Below, one piece after another: positions 1-11,413 of a stretch of DNA of 64,000 bases (positions within the stretch are counted from its first letter, which is position 1; each line of letters begins with the position of its first letter). The stretch comes from Eulemur rufifrons. Lineage: Eukaryota; Chordata; Mammalia; Primates; Lemuridae. A program made the translations under genes and the position numbers. The stretch spans positions 106,104,965-106,168,964 of the forward strand of contig NC_091001.1 of NCBI RefSeq assembly GCF_041146395.1, given 5' to 3'. Below the pieces are notes generated by a model. The model saw nothing but the letters and a program-made list of their open reading frames with translations, ran no database searches and was not told the DNA's origin.

Positions 1-854
1 CTAATAGGTGTATAATGATATCTCATTTTTGTTTTAATTTGTATTCTCCTAATGACATACGATGTGCAGAATCTTTTCATATGCTTATTTGCTGTCTGTA
101 TATCTTCTTTGGTGAGGATCTGTTCAAGAATTTTGCCTATTTTTAACTCGGTGTTTATTTTCTTCTTTTGAAGTTTAAAAATTCTTTGTGTATTTTGGAT
201 AATAGTCCTGTATCAGAAATGTCTTTGGCAAATATTTTCACCCAGTCTGTGGCTTCTTTTCTCATCTCTAGACAGTGTCTTTCATGGTGCAAAACTTTTT
301 AATCTTAATGAAGTGCAGCTTATCAATTATTTTTTTTTCATGGATTATGCCTTTGGTGTTGTATCCAAAAGTCATTTCCAAACCTAAGATCATCTAGATT
401 TTATCCTATATTATCTTCTAGGAGTTTTATAATTTTGCATTTTATATTTAAGTGTGATTCATTTTGAGTTAATTTTTATGAAGGGGACAAGATTTGTATC
501 TAGGTTCATTTATTATTATTTTTTTCTTGCATGTACATGTCCAGTGCTTCCAGCACAATATCTTGAAAAGACTCTTTTCCCCATTGTATTGCTTTTGCTC
601 CTTTGTCAAATATCGGTTGACTATATACATGTGAATCTATTTGTGGACTTTCTGATTAGTTCCATTGATATATTTGTCAATGCCACACTGTCTTGATTAT
701 TGTAGCTTAGCTTTACAGTAAGACTTGAAGTTAGATAGTGATGGTCCTCTCACTTTGTTCTTCTCCTTCAATACTGTGCTGGCTGTTCATGATCTTTTGC
801 CTCTCCATATAAACTTTAGAATCAGTTTGCTGAGATCCACAAAATAACTTGCCT
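1..854 (-). mobile_element. L1 fragment, antisense ORF2 3' part
   Basis: Read on the minus strand this is the 3' part of an old mammalian L1 ORF2 (L1MA/L1PB-like). The plus strand shows the usual antisense landmarks in order: 'tcttctttggtgagg', 'gtattttggataatag', 'cagtctgtggcttc', 'tttggtgttgtatcc', 'ttgaaaagactc' and 'ctttagaatcagtttgctg'. It runs off the left edge of the window and stops at the poly-T of the next Alu. It is collinear with the copy at about 19760-20600. The 80-codon open frame at 454-696 runs antisense to the L1 and is not a gene. Subfamily is not certain. Confidence 0.85.
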
Positions 855-1086
855 TTTTTTTTTTTTTTTTTTTTTTTTGAGACAGTGTCTTGCCCAGGTT
901 AGAGTGCAGTGGCATTATCATAGCTCACTGCAACCCCAAACTCCTGGGCTCAAGCCATCCTTCTGTCTCAACCTCTCAGGTGGCTGATACTACAGGCATG
1001 GATCACCACACCTGGCTAATTTTTCTATTTTTTATAGAGATGGGGTGTCGCTATGTTGCTGAGGCTGGTCTCAAACTCATGGAATA
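855..1086 (-). mobile_element. Alu, 5'-truncated, minus strand
   Basis: A poly-T run (about 22 T) is followed by 'gagacagtgtcttgccc', 'tagctcactgcaaccc', 'cctggctaattttt' and 'gaggctggtctcaaactc', which is an Alu read in reverse. The right monomer is complete but only about 40 bp of the left monomer remains. The open frame at 890-1087 is Alu sequence. No clear target duplication was found. Confidence 0.9.
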
Positions 1087-1094
1087 ACCAACAG

Positions 1095-1670
1095 GCATTG
1101 TTATTTCTTTCTCTCTTTCCATGGCCTTTTGCAGTATGACCCTTTAGCTCTTCCCATCCAGAAGTAAAATCTATTTCTCACCCTTAGAATCTGGAATGGA
1201 ATTGTTAATTATCTTGGCCAAATGAGTGTGATGGAAGTGAGGCTATGCCAGCTCCTGGTGTAGGTCTCAGGAGGGCCTTTTATACTTTATTCTCTCCCTC
1301 AGGAACCTTACCTAGGCTTCAAGGGAATAAGCTCAGGCAACGAGAGCTAGACAACAAGGGACCACAGAGACCAAAACCCAGTTGGGTTATTTGTCCCAAC
1401 CAGAGAGCAAAAATGTTAGAGAGCTCAAGGAAGACCCACAAAACTGTCTATCTGATGTACCAAAGAAAAGCCAGCCAAGAGCAGACGAATAACCTAGAAG
1501 AACCCTCCAAATTGTTGAAGTGTAGAATCATTAAGAACTCAGATGGTGGTTATTTTAAGCCAGTAAGTTTTAGATTGGGTTTATATGTCAATGTGGTAAA
1601 TAATACATTTATCTTAGTATTTTACATGTAGTACTTATGGTATTGCTTTGTATATGATAGTTCTTAATAA
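1095..1670 (+). mobile_element. MaLR-like LTR remnant
   Basis: The sequence matches my memory of an old ERVL-MaLR type LTR: 'gtagctcttcc..cagaagtaaa', then 'ttggccaaatgagtgtgatgg', 'tgccagctcctgg', and an LTR-like 3' end 'ttattttaagccagtaag'. The 128-codon open frame at 1245-1631 lies wholly inside this element. It has low-complexity, non-conserved-looking content and is not a gene. The family name is not certain. Confidence 0.55.
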
Positions 1671-1779
1671 ATATTGAAACAGCAAATTCATTTTAATCAA
1701 ACCTCAGACAAATATTTAAAAATTCCTAGAAATTTACTTTTAGCTCTCAGAACTAAAAATGTAATGTATTAGCTATCTA

Positions 1780-2130
1780 ATAGACCATAGTTATGTTGCA
1801 TATTAACAGCCACAAAAATTCAGTGGCATACAATAACAATAAAAACATTCATTCATTCATTCATCATTGTCATATTTGAATTATTGTCATTATCTTTTAT
1901 TGTTCATTATCACAAGCTCTTGGGCTTGTGAAGTTCAGCAGATCTGGTCAAGGTTTGGCTAACCTCATCTTGGCTTGTGTCTGCATCTGTGGTCAGCTGC
2001 AGTTGGCTAGGAGATCCTAATCATCTTGAGTGGCTATGTTCCCAGGTGTGGAAACTGGCTGTCACTTGGCTGAAGTAGGACAGCTTGGCTGACATGACTG
2101 GGTGGACATAGCTTTTATTAGAGAATTCTA
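1780..2130 (+). repeat. Old interspersed repeat, family not assigned
   Basis: The string 'attagctatctaatagacc' followed by 'cagtggcatacaataacaat' and 'ggtcagctgcagttggctagg' resembles the common mammalian repeat that starts 'tgttagtcatttattgctgc' and ends in tandem 'gctggctgg'-like text. It is probably a decayed LTR or non-autonomous DNA element. A short (ATTC)n run lies at 1849-1863. Confidence 0.4.
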
Positions 2131-2384
2131 AAAGCAATGGAAGAGGTACAAATGTATAAAATGGAAATGCACAAGTGCTAATATATCAATTTTTGTTATT
2201 TTCCCATTATAAAATTAGGCAACAGAGAACATTAATGCACAATTCATTTTGTTAGTGATTGGTGCACTAAACATTCAAAGCTAGGCAATTTGCTTCCAAA
2301 CACTGCTCTCTCAGCCACTATTAAATGTTGTATCTCTTTTTTTTTTTTTTTGATGCATGAAATTTTAAAGCAGTCATTCGTTAG

Positions 2385-2580
2385 TATTTCTCTGAATGCA
2401 TTTCTTTATTGAGTAATCATTGATTACATAAGCATCTAATTTTAGGTCTTACATTGCCTTTAAGAACATCGTCCTTGAAGAGCTCACACTATTGTATGGA
2501 AGAAAGGCACACACACCTTTAACCTTAATGATATTGGTATGTGCTGTGACAGAGGCCTGACTTGGTGAAAAAATATGAGA
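2385..2580 (-). mobile_element. L2 fragment, antisense
   Basis: The order 'ctaattttaggtcttacattg', 'cttgaagagctcacac', 'tgctgtgacagaggcctgac' follows the antisense 3' part of L2 (the 'catggagcttacagtctag' and 'gataagtgct' segment). It is much decayed. Confidence 0.4.
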
Positions 2581-4189
2581 AATAACATTTTCATTGGAGA
2601 TAAGTGATATCCCATTGTGGTTTTGATTTATACAGTATCTCCCTTAAAAGAAAAGCAAGTTTTACAATGAAGGTGACATATGAGCAGGCCCCAAAGCATG
2701 GAAAAGGAAAACAATGCCCCAAACAGAAAGAACAGTTTGTGATAAATAACAGGTATCTGAGAAACGTGGGAGATTTTGCAATGTGTGAGTTGGCTGTGTG
2801 GCTACTGTCTAAGTTCAAATAAAGACAAGAACTAATGATGATGCTTGGAAACAAGCAGGGGAAAAATCACAAAGGGAAACATATTTCAATATATTAAGAA
2901 GCGAGGGTTTCTTCAGCACACGTAGGTAACTATGACATGTTTCCTGGAGCGATAGGGACCAAGATGTACTTTCAAAGTAGATGCTCTTGGGCCATTTAGA
3001 ATATTCTTAAATCTTTTATTCACTCTGAAATATAATAAAGGTCATGCTTTGGAAATTCAAAAGGATTTTTATTAAAAATTCTTTTGAAACATCTGCTTTT
3101 AAATCCCACCCTTAGTCAACAGAGGCAAAACACAGACAAAACACAGACAAGCTGAAGGATACTACACAGAGGTTAACATAGTGTCTCTGGTGTCAAGGAA
3201 GAAGGAGGGCAAATGACCTAGTCATGCTTAAGAGACCCGAAGGAAAAAAGCCTGATTAAAACAACCTGTGAAAGCAGAGCAGAAGCTGTGGTTCAGAAAA
3301 TAATGTATGTTTCAGTATTGATTGGGACAAATTTGAATCTGCGGGTCAAACTTGACCCACACAACTAAATGTATGAACTTAGAGCTATCATAAATCCTCT
3401 GGAAGACAACTATTAATATATACAGAAGTTAACACACCTGAGAAGAAGAAAACATGAAAATATGTTAATACTTCCTAATGCAAGGGATAAAAAAATACTA
3501 ATATCTATTGATCTGACAAAATAAGACTAACTTACAGTCACAAAAGAACGACATTACAGGTAAGTGGTCCCAAATAATAGGTATCTTTTAAAAAATCATT
3601 GAGAGAAAGTGCTATAAATATTTTCCTGAAACAATGAAATCAATACTACAATGGGTATTGTATAGATGTTTTACTTTTGCTCTTTCCTCTCTTCCTTCTC
3701 CCTTCTCAAGACCTACAGATATTTATTATAAATCACGTTTAGTACGGAGGGAAATAGAATCACTAGAAGAAGAAGCTATTTACTCACACTGCTTTCCCAG
3801 ACAGCAGGCTTTCTGCTTGCAGCAGACCTGATCTGAGAGAAGGATAAAGGAAAAAAGTCTCAATTTTAAATAAATAAGATTTTAATTATCACATGGAATT
3901 TGAAATTTTGGGTATTGAGTTGAGACCTTTTGTGTTTTAAAAGTGCCCATAAGACATTTTATTAACTAAAATTACTTAAAATTATAAAAACTATTTGAAT
4001 TTATAGAAAAAGATGAGATTCAATATACCCATATCTCAAATGTTAATAGTGTCTGCCTTGTGGTTTTGTTTGTTTATATAACAGAGACCATATATGTGAA
4101 ATAAAAGGTGTTAAAAAACATAGTGCATTTTAATTTTTATTCACTAAGATAGCAGCAGAGGGATGATGAACCCATGTATTGTTAATTAA
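2581..4189. other. Unassigned AT-rich DNA
   Basis: No repeat or gene was recognised with confidence. The open frames at 2591-2854 (minus) and 2604-2822 (plus) overlap each other on opposite strands, have no coding signature and lack any flanking splice context that I can defend. A short direct repeat 'aaacacagacaa' occurs twice near 3128-3150. Confidence 0.5.
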
Positions 4190-5985
4190 AAAAATAATTC
4201 TTATGTATGGTTCAACACAAGACAGCCTAGATTCACTTTTCCCTGCTTCTGCCCTCTAAATACAACTAAAATTGCTGGAAATAATCCAATATATAATCAA
4301 AAAGTAACTATGAAAGGCAGAAAAATAAAAGCAGACTGTCCAGAAATGTTAAGACCTGAGGAAAGATACAGAGTAAGTTACCTGTATTTTTTTTAATCTG
4401 CATATATGCTAGACTACAATGCTTAGTTCAACATTTAAAAATCAGTATAATCTAGCATATTAATAGGCTAAAGAGAAAAATCATTTCATAAACACACAAA
4501 AAAGCATTCATGACAAATACTCTTAACAAACTAAAAATGGAAAAGAATTTCATGGAATTGATAAAGATCATCTATAAAAAACCTACAGCTAACATCATAC
4601 TTAGTGGTGAAAGACTAAATACTTTTCTCCTAAGATTGGGAACGAGGCAATGATGTTCACTTGCACCATTCTTATTCAACCTAGTGCTAGAAGATCATCA
4701 CATTGAGACAAGAACAACAACAAAACAAATCATGCAGATTGGAAAGGATGCAATAAAACTGTACTTATATGGGGATGATATGATTGTAGACACAGGAATT
4801 CCTGAGGAAGCTAGAAAAAGATACTACTAAAAATCAGTTCAGCAAGGTCACAGAACACAACATCGACACTCAAAAATTAATTACCTTTCTATATATTAGC
4901 AAATAGCATGTGTAAAACAAAATTAATCTTCACTCTTAAAGAAGTAAAATACTAAAGTATACACTTCATGAAACAAGTACAGGATCTGTATGCTAAAAAT
5001 TACACAATGCTGATGAAAGAAATCAAAGATGACCTAAGTATTTGGAGAGACTTAACCATGTTTATGAATTGGAAAACTCAACATAATGAAGTTGCCAATA
5101 CTTCTCAAATTAGATTTAACACAATTCCTAACAAAATTTTAGCAGAGATTTTGTAGACATAGACATGTTTAGTCTAAAATGTGGGTGGAAAGACAATCAT
5201 AACATCTGTAGACAAGAATGTCAAGTAGGTAAAACAATTTTTTAAAAGTAGGATCCTTTTTCCCAATGTTTAAGGTCAAAAAATTTCAATCAGCACTTGG
5301 TTTAATTTGTGGATACAGAACCTGAACATACAGAGATCCTACTATAAATGAATCTTCATAGCAGCCCTACAAGTGACAGGAAAAAAACTGGAAACAAAGT
5401 AAATGTCCTTCAACAGGTTAAGCAAACTGTAGTACATTCATATCATGAAATGCAACTCAACCATAAAAAGGCACAACTTAGTATAGATAAAAACTTGCAC
5501 AGATATCAAGGGAATAAAAAATGTTAATCTCAAAAGGTTACCTACTATCTATGAATTCTATTCATATAGCATTCATGACATAACAAAAATACTAGAGATG
5601 GTGAATATATTAGTGATTGCCAGTGGTTAGAAGTTGGGGTTGGGCCTGGGATGTACATGTGGCCATAAAGGGGTAGCAAGACAGGGCCTTGAAATGATGA
5701 CAAGCTCTGTATCTCCACTGTGGTTGTGATTACTTGAAGCTGCATATATGATAGAACTGTATAGAATTATACACACACATAAAAGTGTGCTTGTGAAAAT
5801 GGCAAAATCTTAATAAACTTTGTGAATTGTACTATGTCAGTTTCGTGGCATTAACATTGTACAAATGTTATACAGAATGTTATCATTTGGGGTGGTGGTG
5901 CTGGTTGAAGGGTGAATGGGATCCCCTGTACATTTTTGGTAACTTCTGGAAAACCTCTTATTATTTCAAAATAAGCATAAAATGT
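4190..5985 (+). mobile_element. L1 fragment with ORF2 remnant and 3' UTR
   Basis: A sense-strand old L1. From 4190 to about 4400 there is 5'-UTR-like text ('gcctagattcacttttccctg'). From about 4430 the reverse-transcriptase region follows, including 'cttagtggtgaaagactaaat' and the coding remnant of the RT active site, which reads Y-G-D-D in place of the usual Y-A-D-D at about 4770-4781. The stretch 4968-5156 is still open for 62 codons. From about 5340 the 3' UTR follows, with the landmarks 'gccagtggttagaagttggg', 'gtggttgtgattac' and the 3' end 'ttatttcaaaataagc'. Frameshifts and stops throughout mean it is dead. Parts of ORF2 between RT and 3' UTR are deleted. Confidence 0.8.
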
Positions 5986-6321
5986 AATTAATGCTATCAT
6001 ATATGTACCATAGCAAAATAATTATATATCACACATAAAAAATCATTATTAATAGTTTTCCCAGCACAGTCAGAGCAATTATCTATGTCATTTATTTTTA
6101 AATATTACATGACATCATATGACTACCTATTAATATTATCCCCAGGTATTTAATGGCTTCCTCAAAATCACAAATAGAGTTACTAGTGAACCCTGAGTAG
6201 GACAGAAGCTGATGCAATTATTGCATGTAGAACTCATGTCATAAACCTTGAACGACAGTAAAATGACTAAAATATTATTTAACTTAGGTTTTCGGATTTC
6301 TATTCTGATATTCTGTTTTTT

Positions 6322-6484
6322 AAATTTATTTGTTTTTAAATTTCAGAATATCATGGGGGTACAAACATTTTGCTTACATATAATGCCTTTGTGTTGCCCA
6401 AGTCAGAGCCACAAGTGTGCCCATCCCCTATACAGTGTGCTCCGCACCCATTAGTTGTAAGTTTACCCACCCCCACTCCACCCT
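6322..6484 (-). mobile_element. Lemur-type L1 3' end, antisense
   Basis: The landmarks 'catgggggtacaaacatttt', 'gcccaagtcagagccaca', 'gtgcccatcccctatacagt' and 'cacccattagttgtaag' match, in order, the 3' UTR seen at about 24240 and 44305. It is the most diverged of the three copies and so probably the oldest. I recognise this 3' UTR from strepsirrhine L1. Confidence 0.7.
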
Positions 6485-8261
6485 ATGTTTTTGATGATGG
6501 CCTTGATCTTAACTTATGTACTTAAGTCTTTAGAAATATTCACCCAGAGGATTTTTTTTTTTCCATCTGAAGACTTAACTATCACTTAACATAACCTTAC
6601 TGAAGGAGGATTTTCTTATACATATTTGCAAACTTTCTTTTAGGTTCATCTCCCATTATTTTCTGTAAGTTTTAGAAAAATTTCTTTTCATTTGGTTCCA
6701 GAAAAATAAACAGTGCTTTCAACCTTATTCATAAATAAGCTCTTATCTCTCTTCTTGAATTATTCTAGTATACATGAAAAAATTTCTGTGTTGCAAGAAT
6801 ATTATAGTTGCTGAAAGTAACCATGTTGTCATATAATACATTCACTATGCTTTAGTGAACTTGAAAATGTTATATTGTTAAATGACAAAAATGATGAAAA
6901 ACATGTAGGGAGTTCATGCCAAAAATCATCTTTCCTGATGAAATAAACATGAAGGAAATCTAACATTCTAGATAAATACCTACCCGTGGCTCAGTAGGCC
7001 TGGCTGCAAAAGTGGACATGCTGCAGCAAATTAATTTCATTGATTAGGTGAACACACGTGGGACTGTGCCAAGAGAGAGTCACTCTGAGTAGATCTGTGA
7101 TTGCTTTCCAGGCATAACATACAGGGGATTTTTAGTTTTTTCCTTCTGTTTAGTCCAGGAAAAAACAAAACAAAACAAAGCAAAAAATACTCCCAAAAAA
7201 TTTTCATAAAACCTCTGATAGACAAAAACGAGTTTATTTTTAAAAAATTATAAAAATTTAACTGAAAATTTGACATTTTAGAATAGGGAAGTCAAATATC
7301 TAGGATCTTAAAGGCATGTTGAACTTTTCTATCTTAAAGGTATCTAAAGGGAATGATAACATCATGGATTGTGAAAAAAATGTAAGTTTTTGTTATTTCC
7401 TTGACTAGCCCCACGGTTTATGTAGAAAGGAATGTTTAACATCTTATCTTTTTCTTCTGTATAGTTTTTTCCTTGAGATTTTGTTTTTTGAAAGCATTAG
7501 TATCCAAATAAGTGATTGCACTGCACTTTCCCATTCACACCATGAAAAATTCCATCTACCTTACTGTCTCGGCCTGAGGTAGGCTGCCTATAAGGCCATT
7601 ACTCTCATCACTTTCGTAAGTGCTTAAATTAAGACCCAGCAAAAGAGATCTATTCCACACCACTCAGCTATTATAGGACAACGTTAAAGTTCTAATTTCT
7701 GTTTTTCTGAAACCATAGCCCATGCTGTTTCCCTTATATTCTGGTTCATAAGTGAATACTGTACTCCCTGAGACTGAAATATCTCTGAGTACACAAGGGA
7801 GAATGTTCTCTCTATCTAGAATCCTAAAAAGTCCTTGGAAGACAGTTTTCCCCTTATCTGTAATAATTAATGTGAATAGTCTAGGAAGAAGGTTAAATAT
7901 AAAAAGAAAAATTGAAATTTAAATAAGTCTTTTAAAATCTAGGCATTCAGTGTATCGCTGCTTCTTCTCTGCCACCAGTACTTACCTTAATAACGTTTTA
8001 TGCCATTCTAAGTAGTTGTAAATAAATCAAAAGGCTTATTAAAAAGTGATCCTGAGATTTCTGTCATGGATTTTGCATGACATAAAGTGTCAAAGCATTT
8101 GAAGGAAGGATGGAAGCTTAAGATTCGTCTTGCTTAATTTCTTAGTAAATAATTCACCTTATTAATAGCATTGATTTCCAATGAAGTACATGACATAGAG
8201 CTTTTACACTATTTATTTTATTTTATTATTTTCAAGAATAGAAAATCTTTCCTTGGAGGTA
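6485..8261. other. Unassigned DNA
   Basis: No repeat was recognised with confidence. The part around 7960-8150 has few simple repeats and a balanced composition, and could be unique sequence. The 79-codon minus-strand frame at 7037-7276 has no recognisable domain. Confidence 0.45.
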
Positions 8262-8455
8262 CTATACAAGGAGAAGAGGACCATTTACAAGCCTAGGTGA
8301 GAGGATTGGAACAGATCCTTCCCTCACAGCTCTCGGAAGGAACCAACTCTGTGGACAACTCCCAGCATCCAACACCATGACAGTAACTCTCTAAGCCACC
8401 CAGTGTGTGGTACTTTGCTACGACAGCCCTAGCAAACTAATAGACCAGTCAAAAC
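8262..8455 (+). mobile_element. MLT1-type LTR, 3' part
   Basis: The sequence 'ttggaacagatccttccctc', 'acagctctcggaaggaacca', 'taagccacccagtgtgtgg' and 'cgacagccctagcaaactaa' follows the 3' half of an MLT1 (ERVL-MaLR) LTR almost word for word. The 5' half is missing. Confidence 0.85.
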
Positions 8456-8714
8456 GATAGTTTTTCTCTGCACCAGATTTCAAAGAGGGCTCGTGAGGTT
8501 AAAAGTAGTCTCAAGCACATGAATATCTATACATTCTGAGAGCATGCAGTTATGTTAGTATCCCTTTTTGAAGCCAGTAAAATGTCAAAGTGACTTTGGT
8601 TGTATATTTTCTTTTTTTCTTTTTCTTTTTGCAGTGTCTCTACAAGTTTAGCGGAAGCAATTATAAATGCATGCATAATATGGATGATAAAAAAAAACTA
8701 TCTGCCATTCAAGC

Positions 8715-8800
8715 TGGTGAATCAGAATAATAGGATTTTAGAGCTGGCAAAACGTTTGAGAATTTTATTCCAACCTGATGTTATACAATGTTCTTGGCTC
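8715..8800 (+). mobile_element. MIR-like SINE fragment
   Basis: The phrase 'ataggattttagagctggca' continuing to 'ttattccaacctgatg' resembles the start of a MIR/MIR3-like repeat ('agagctggaaggaacctt ... ccaacc'). It is short and diverged. The preceding pyrimidine tract ending in cag at about 8606-8635 looks like a splice acceptor by chance. Confidence 0.35.
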
Positions 8801-8829
8801 AAGACTTTACTTTGGTAACAAGTGAATGC

Positions 8830-9639
8830 TAATTTTTGCTGTTATAAAAATAAAATACTATTCATAACTCTGTACCATTTTTTTCATCTTTAAAGACCCT
8901 CTTCCTAAATTTCTTTTGAGAGATGCTGATTGTTTTGATTGTTCACCAATAAGATAAAAGTAAATCTCTTAAAAATTATAATTCACTAAATGTGACCACA
9001 TCATGATGTAACTCTTTCGGGTGAAGAACTAGGTAGATACAAAAAAAGCTTGTAATTTCAGAACTTTATGAATTCACCAAACCACTTTTTAAGGATTAAA
9101 CCACTTTATAAAAAATTGATTTTTTAATTATCTGATTATCTTAAGCATAATTATTTGTAGTAAACATAAATAAATATAAAGGAGGTTTAAGTTTTAAAAA
9201 ATGCAAATTCCTTCACTAAGGAACTGATAAACATCTTTAGGGTGGACAATCAAGAGAATAGTTTCTATACAGTACAATCTACATTTGAAATAGAAAAAGC
9301 CTCCACCTCGGTGCAGCATGGCCTATAGGCTCACTTCTTGGGGGTGGAACTGTGTAGAATACTAAGCACACTCTGCAGCCAGAATCCCCAGTGATGTAAA
9401 AAATCTGCCAACTGTGAAGAGTGGTCCTGTTTCCATATTGTTTAATTCTAGATTCCTCTGCATTTTGAAATTTACAAGATTTGTTGCCCCAGAACTGTAC
9501 CTTTTATGCAGCTTTTGGTCCATGCTGTCTACCTTTAAATTTACAGTGGTTGTCGTGAATCTGTTCTCTTTAAAATTCTACTACAGTTTCCTCCCTTGGT
9601 CTCCACACCCATGTATACTATAACCCACTGGATATTTCT
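8830..9639. other. Unassigned AT-rich DNA
   Basis: No recognisable gene or repeat. The open frame at 9414-9623 shows no domain and partly abuts L2 sequence. Confidence 0.4.
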
Positions 9640-10675
9640 ATTTGAATGTTTAATATATATGGCACACTAATGCAATATGTCCAAAATTAAATTTTAGCAA
9701 TACCCCATGTCCCCCATTTCCCCATTAAAAACAAAAAAATTCTGCTCCATCTCCTCCAGTGATTTGTATGCTAGGAAATATCACTTTTAATTCATGCAGT
9801 TTCCTACATTGTAAACATGCATATCACCTTATCTTCTAGTCTTTCAACCTCCACATCCATCCAGCTCCTTTTTTGATTCTATTCCCAAAATTCGAAGAGA
9901 AATTTTTTTTGTTTTATTTATTTATTTATTTTTTTAACTTTTTTTTTTTCCATCTCAAATTCCACCTCCATAGTTTAGGTCATTATCATCTATTCCTGGA
10001 ATTACTGAGATATCTTTGAAAATGTTTTATAATAGATTTTCATCTGGTTTCCTTCCATCTATTTTCCATAATGAATCCAGATTGGTCTTCCCAAATAGAA
10101 AATCTGCTTTTTTCAAAATTTCTTTACTTCAAGTCCTGGAACTTGCTATCCCCAGGATGAGTTCCAATGTTCTTAATAATCCCAATGCATTCTTTTGTTA
10201 TTTGCCCTTATCTTTTCTTTCATTTTTACTAACTCCTGTCATGTAAACTCAAGCTATTAGACTTATTTACACACTTGTGGATCTCTAAAGACTTCATGTT
10301 TTCTCTCACCTCAATACTTACTACTTTTTAGAATATTTCCCTCCTCTCCCTCACCAGCAGCTTGATCTGAATAACCCTACACATCCCTTGGAACTGGAAT
10401 TTGAAGTGTCATTACAAATAATAATTTCCCTGATTCCCTAACAATGAATTTAGTATTGCTGCAAGGTGCTCCACTAAGTTACTTAAACTATGTAAGTTTA
10501 CTTAAAGTAAAGTTACTTCAACTATGACTCCAGTGGAAGGTATTGCTATGTTCTGTTTACTTCTCTAAGCTCCTGTTGGAAAGGTACATTGCTTAGATTA
10601 ACGTATAAATCCAAAACCTATCATAGCCCTTGTGGTATAGGAGGTACTCAGAAAATATTTGTTAAAAGATTAGAA
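9640..10675 (+). mobile_element. L2 LINE fragment, sense
   Basis: The order of landmarks fits the 3' half of L2: 'cttctagtctttcaacctcc' and 'cacatccatccagctcc', then 'catagtttaggtcattatca', 'aatccagattggtcttccc', 'cttctctaagctcctg' and the 3' end 'gaggtactcagaaaatattt'. A (TTTA)n-rich insert at about 9900-9950 interrupts it. Strongly diverged, so the ends are approximate. Confidence 0.65.
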
Positions 10676-11385
10676 AATAAATACCTCCTATCTAGCTTAA
10701 ATTCCTTCCAGTTCACTTGACCTTGATATAGTCCCCAGCCTCAGATGAAATTTTTTTCATACTTCTGGTCTCAAAAATTATGGAATTTTTTCTTGCATCT
10801 TTTGAAATTATTTTTCAATATATTATGAGCTTGAATGCCTGAAAAGCTATGACTTAGGAATTCAGATATCCTAATGCCCAAGTATTTATTTATTCAATCA
10901 ACCAGTAAATATCATAGATTATTGACTATGTACAAAACTTAAGTTGGGAGTGGATATACAGGGCAATTCAGATAAAATAGGCTCAATTAACAAGGTGTAT
11001 ATAGTAATTTTAGTATAGATGATAGTGTAGGTGATTACATTAATAAATATTGAAAACTATTTGAGATATTTGGCTGAATTATATAAAATGCTGAGAATTT
11101 CTAAAATTGCTGATGATTTTTTGGCCTAAAGAATAATAATTTTAATTGTTTCAACCTAATATGTTGCCTGTAAATTTGGAAAATGTTATAAGATTTGCTT
11201 GTTTGCATATGTTCTTCTATAAATAAATTTCAGCATATATAATGTTAGCATAGGCAGAAGTCAAGAGCTATCATTTCCCCCCAGGTTATAGTCACATAAA
11301 TTCAAGTAAATGAGCATTTATTTATCACATAATATGTCCTTGCCACATAGGTAAAATACATGAATTTTGCCTGCACATGCATATA
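10676..11385. other. Unassigned DNA upstream of the mariner
   Basis: No gene or known repeat recognised. Low complexity AT-rich sequence. Confidence 0.4.
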
Positions 11386-11413
11386 TTAGGTTATTAAATA
11401 TGATATGTCCTAT
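11384..11413 (+). repeat. Mariner left TIR and TA target site
   Basis: TA (11384-11385) followed by the inverted repeat that begins TTAGGTTATTAAATATGA. It pairs with 12624-12648 over about 24 of 28 positions by eye. This is the transposase binding and cleavage end. Confidence 0.85.

Noticed and set aside
1245..1631. 128-codon open frame on the plus strand
   Set aside because: It lies wholly inside an LTR-like repeat, has no domain, and such a frame can occur by chance.
8600..8818. Pyrimidine tract and cag followed by a 72-codon frame, looking like an exon
   Set aside because: The frame runs into a MIR-like repeat and there is no matching donor site or homology.
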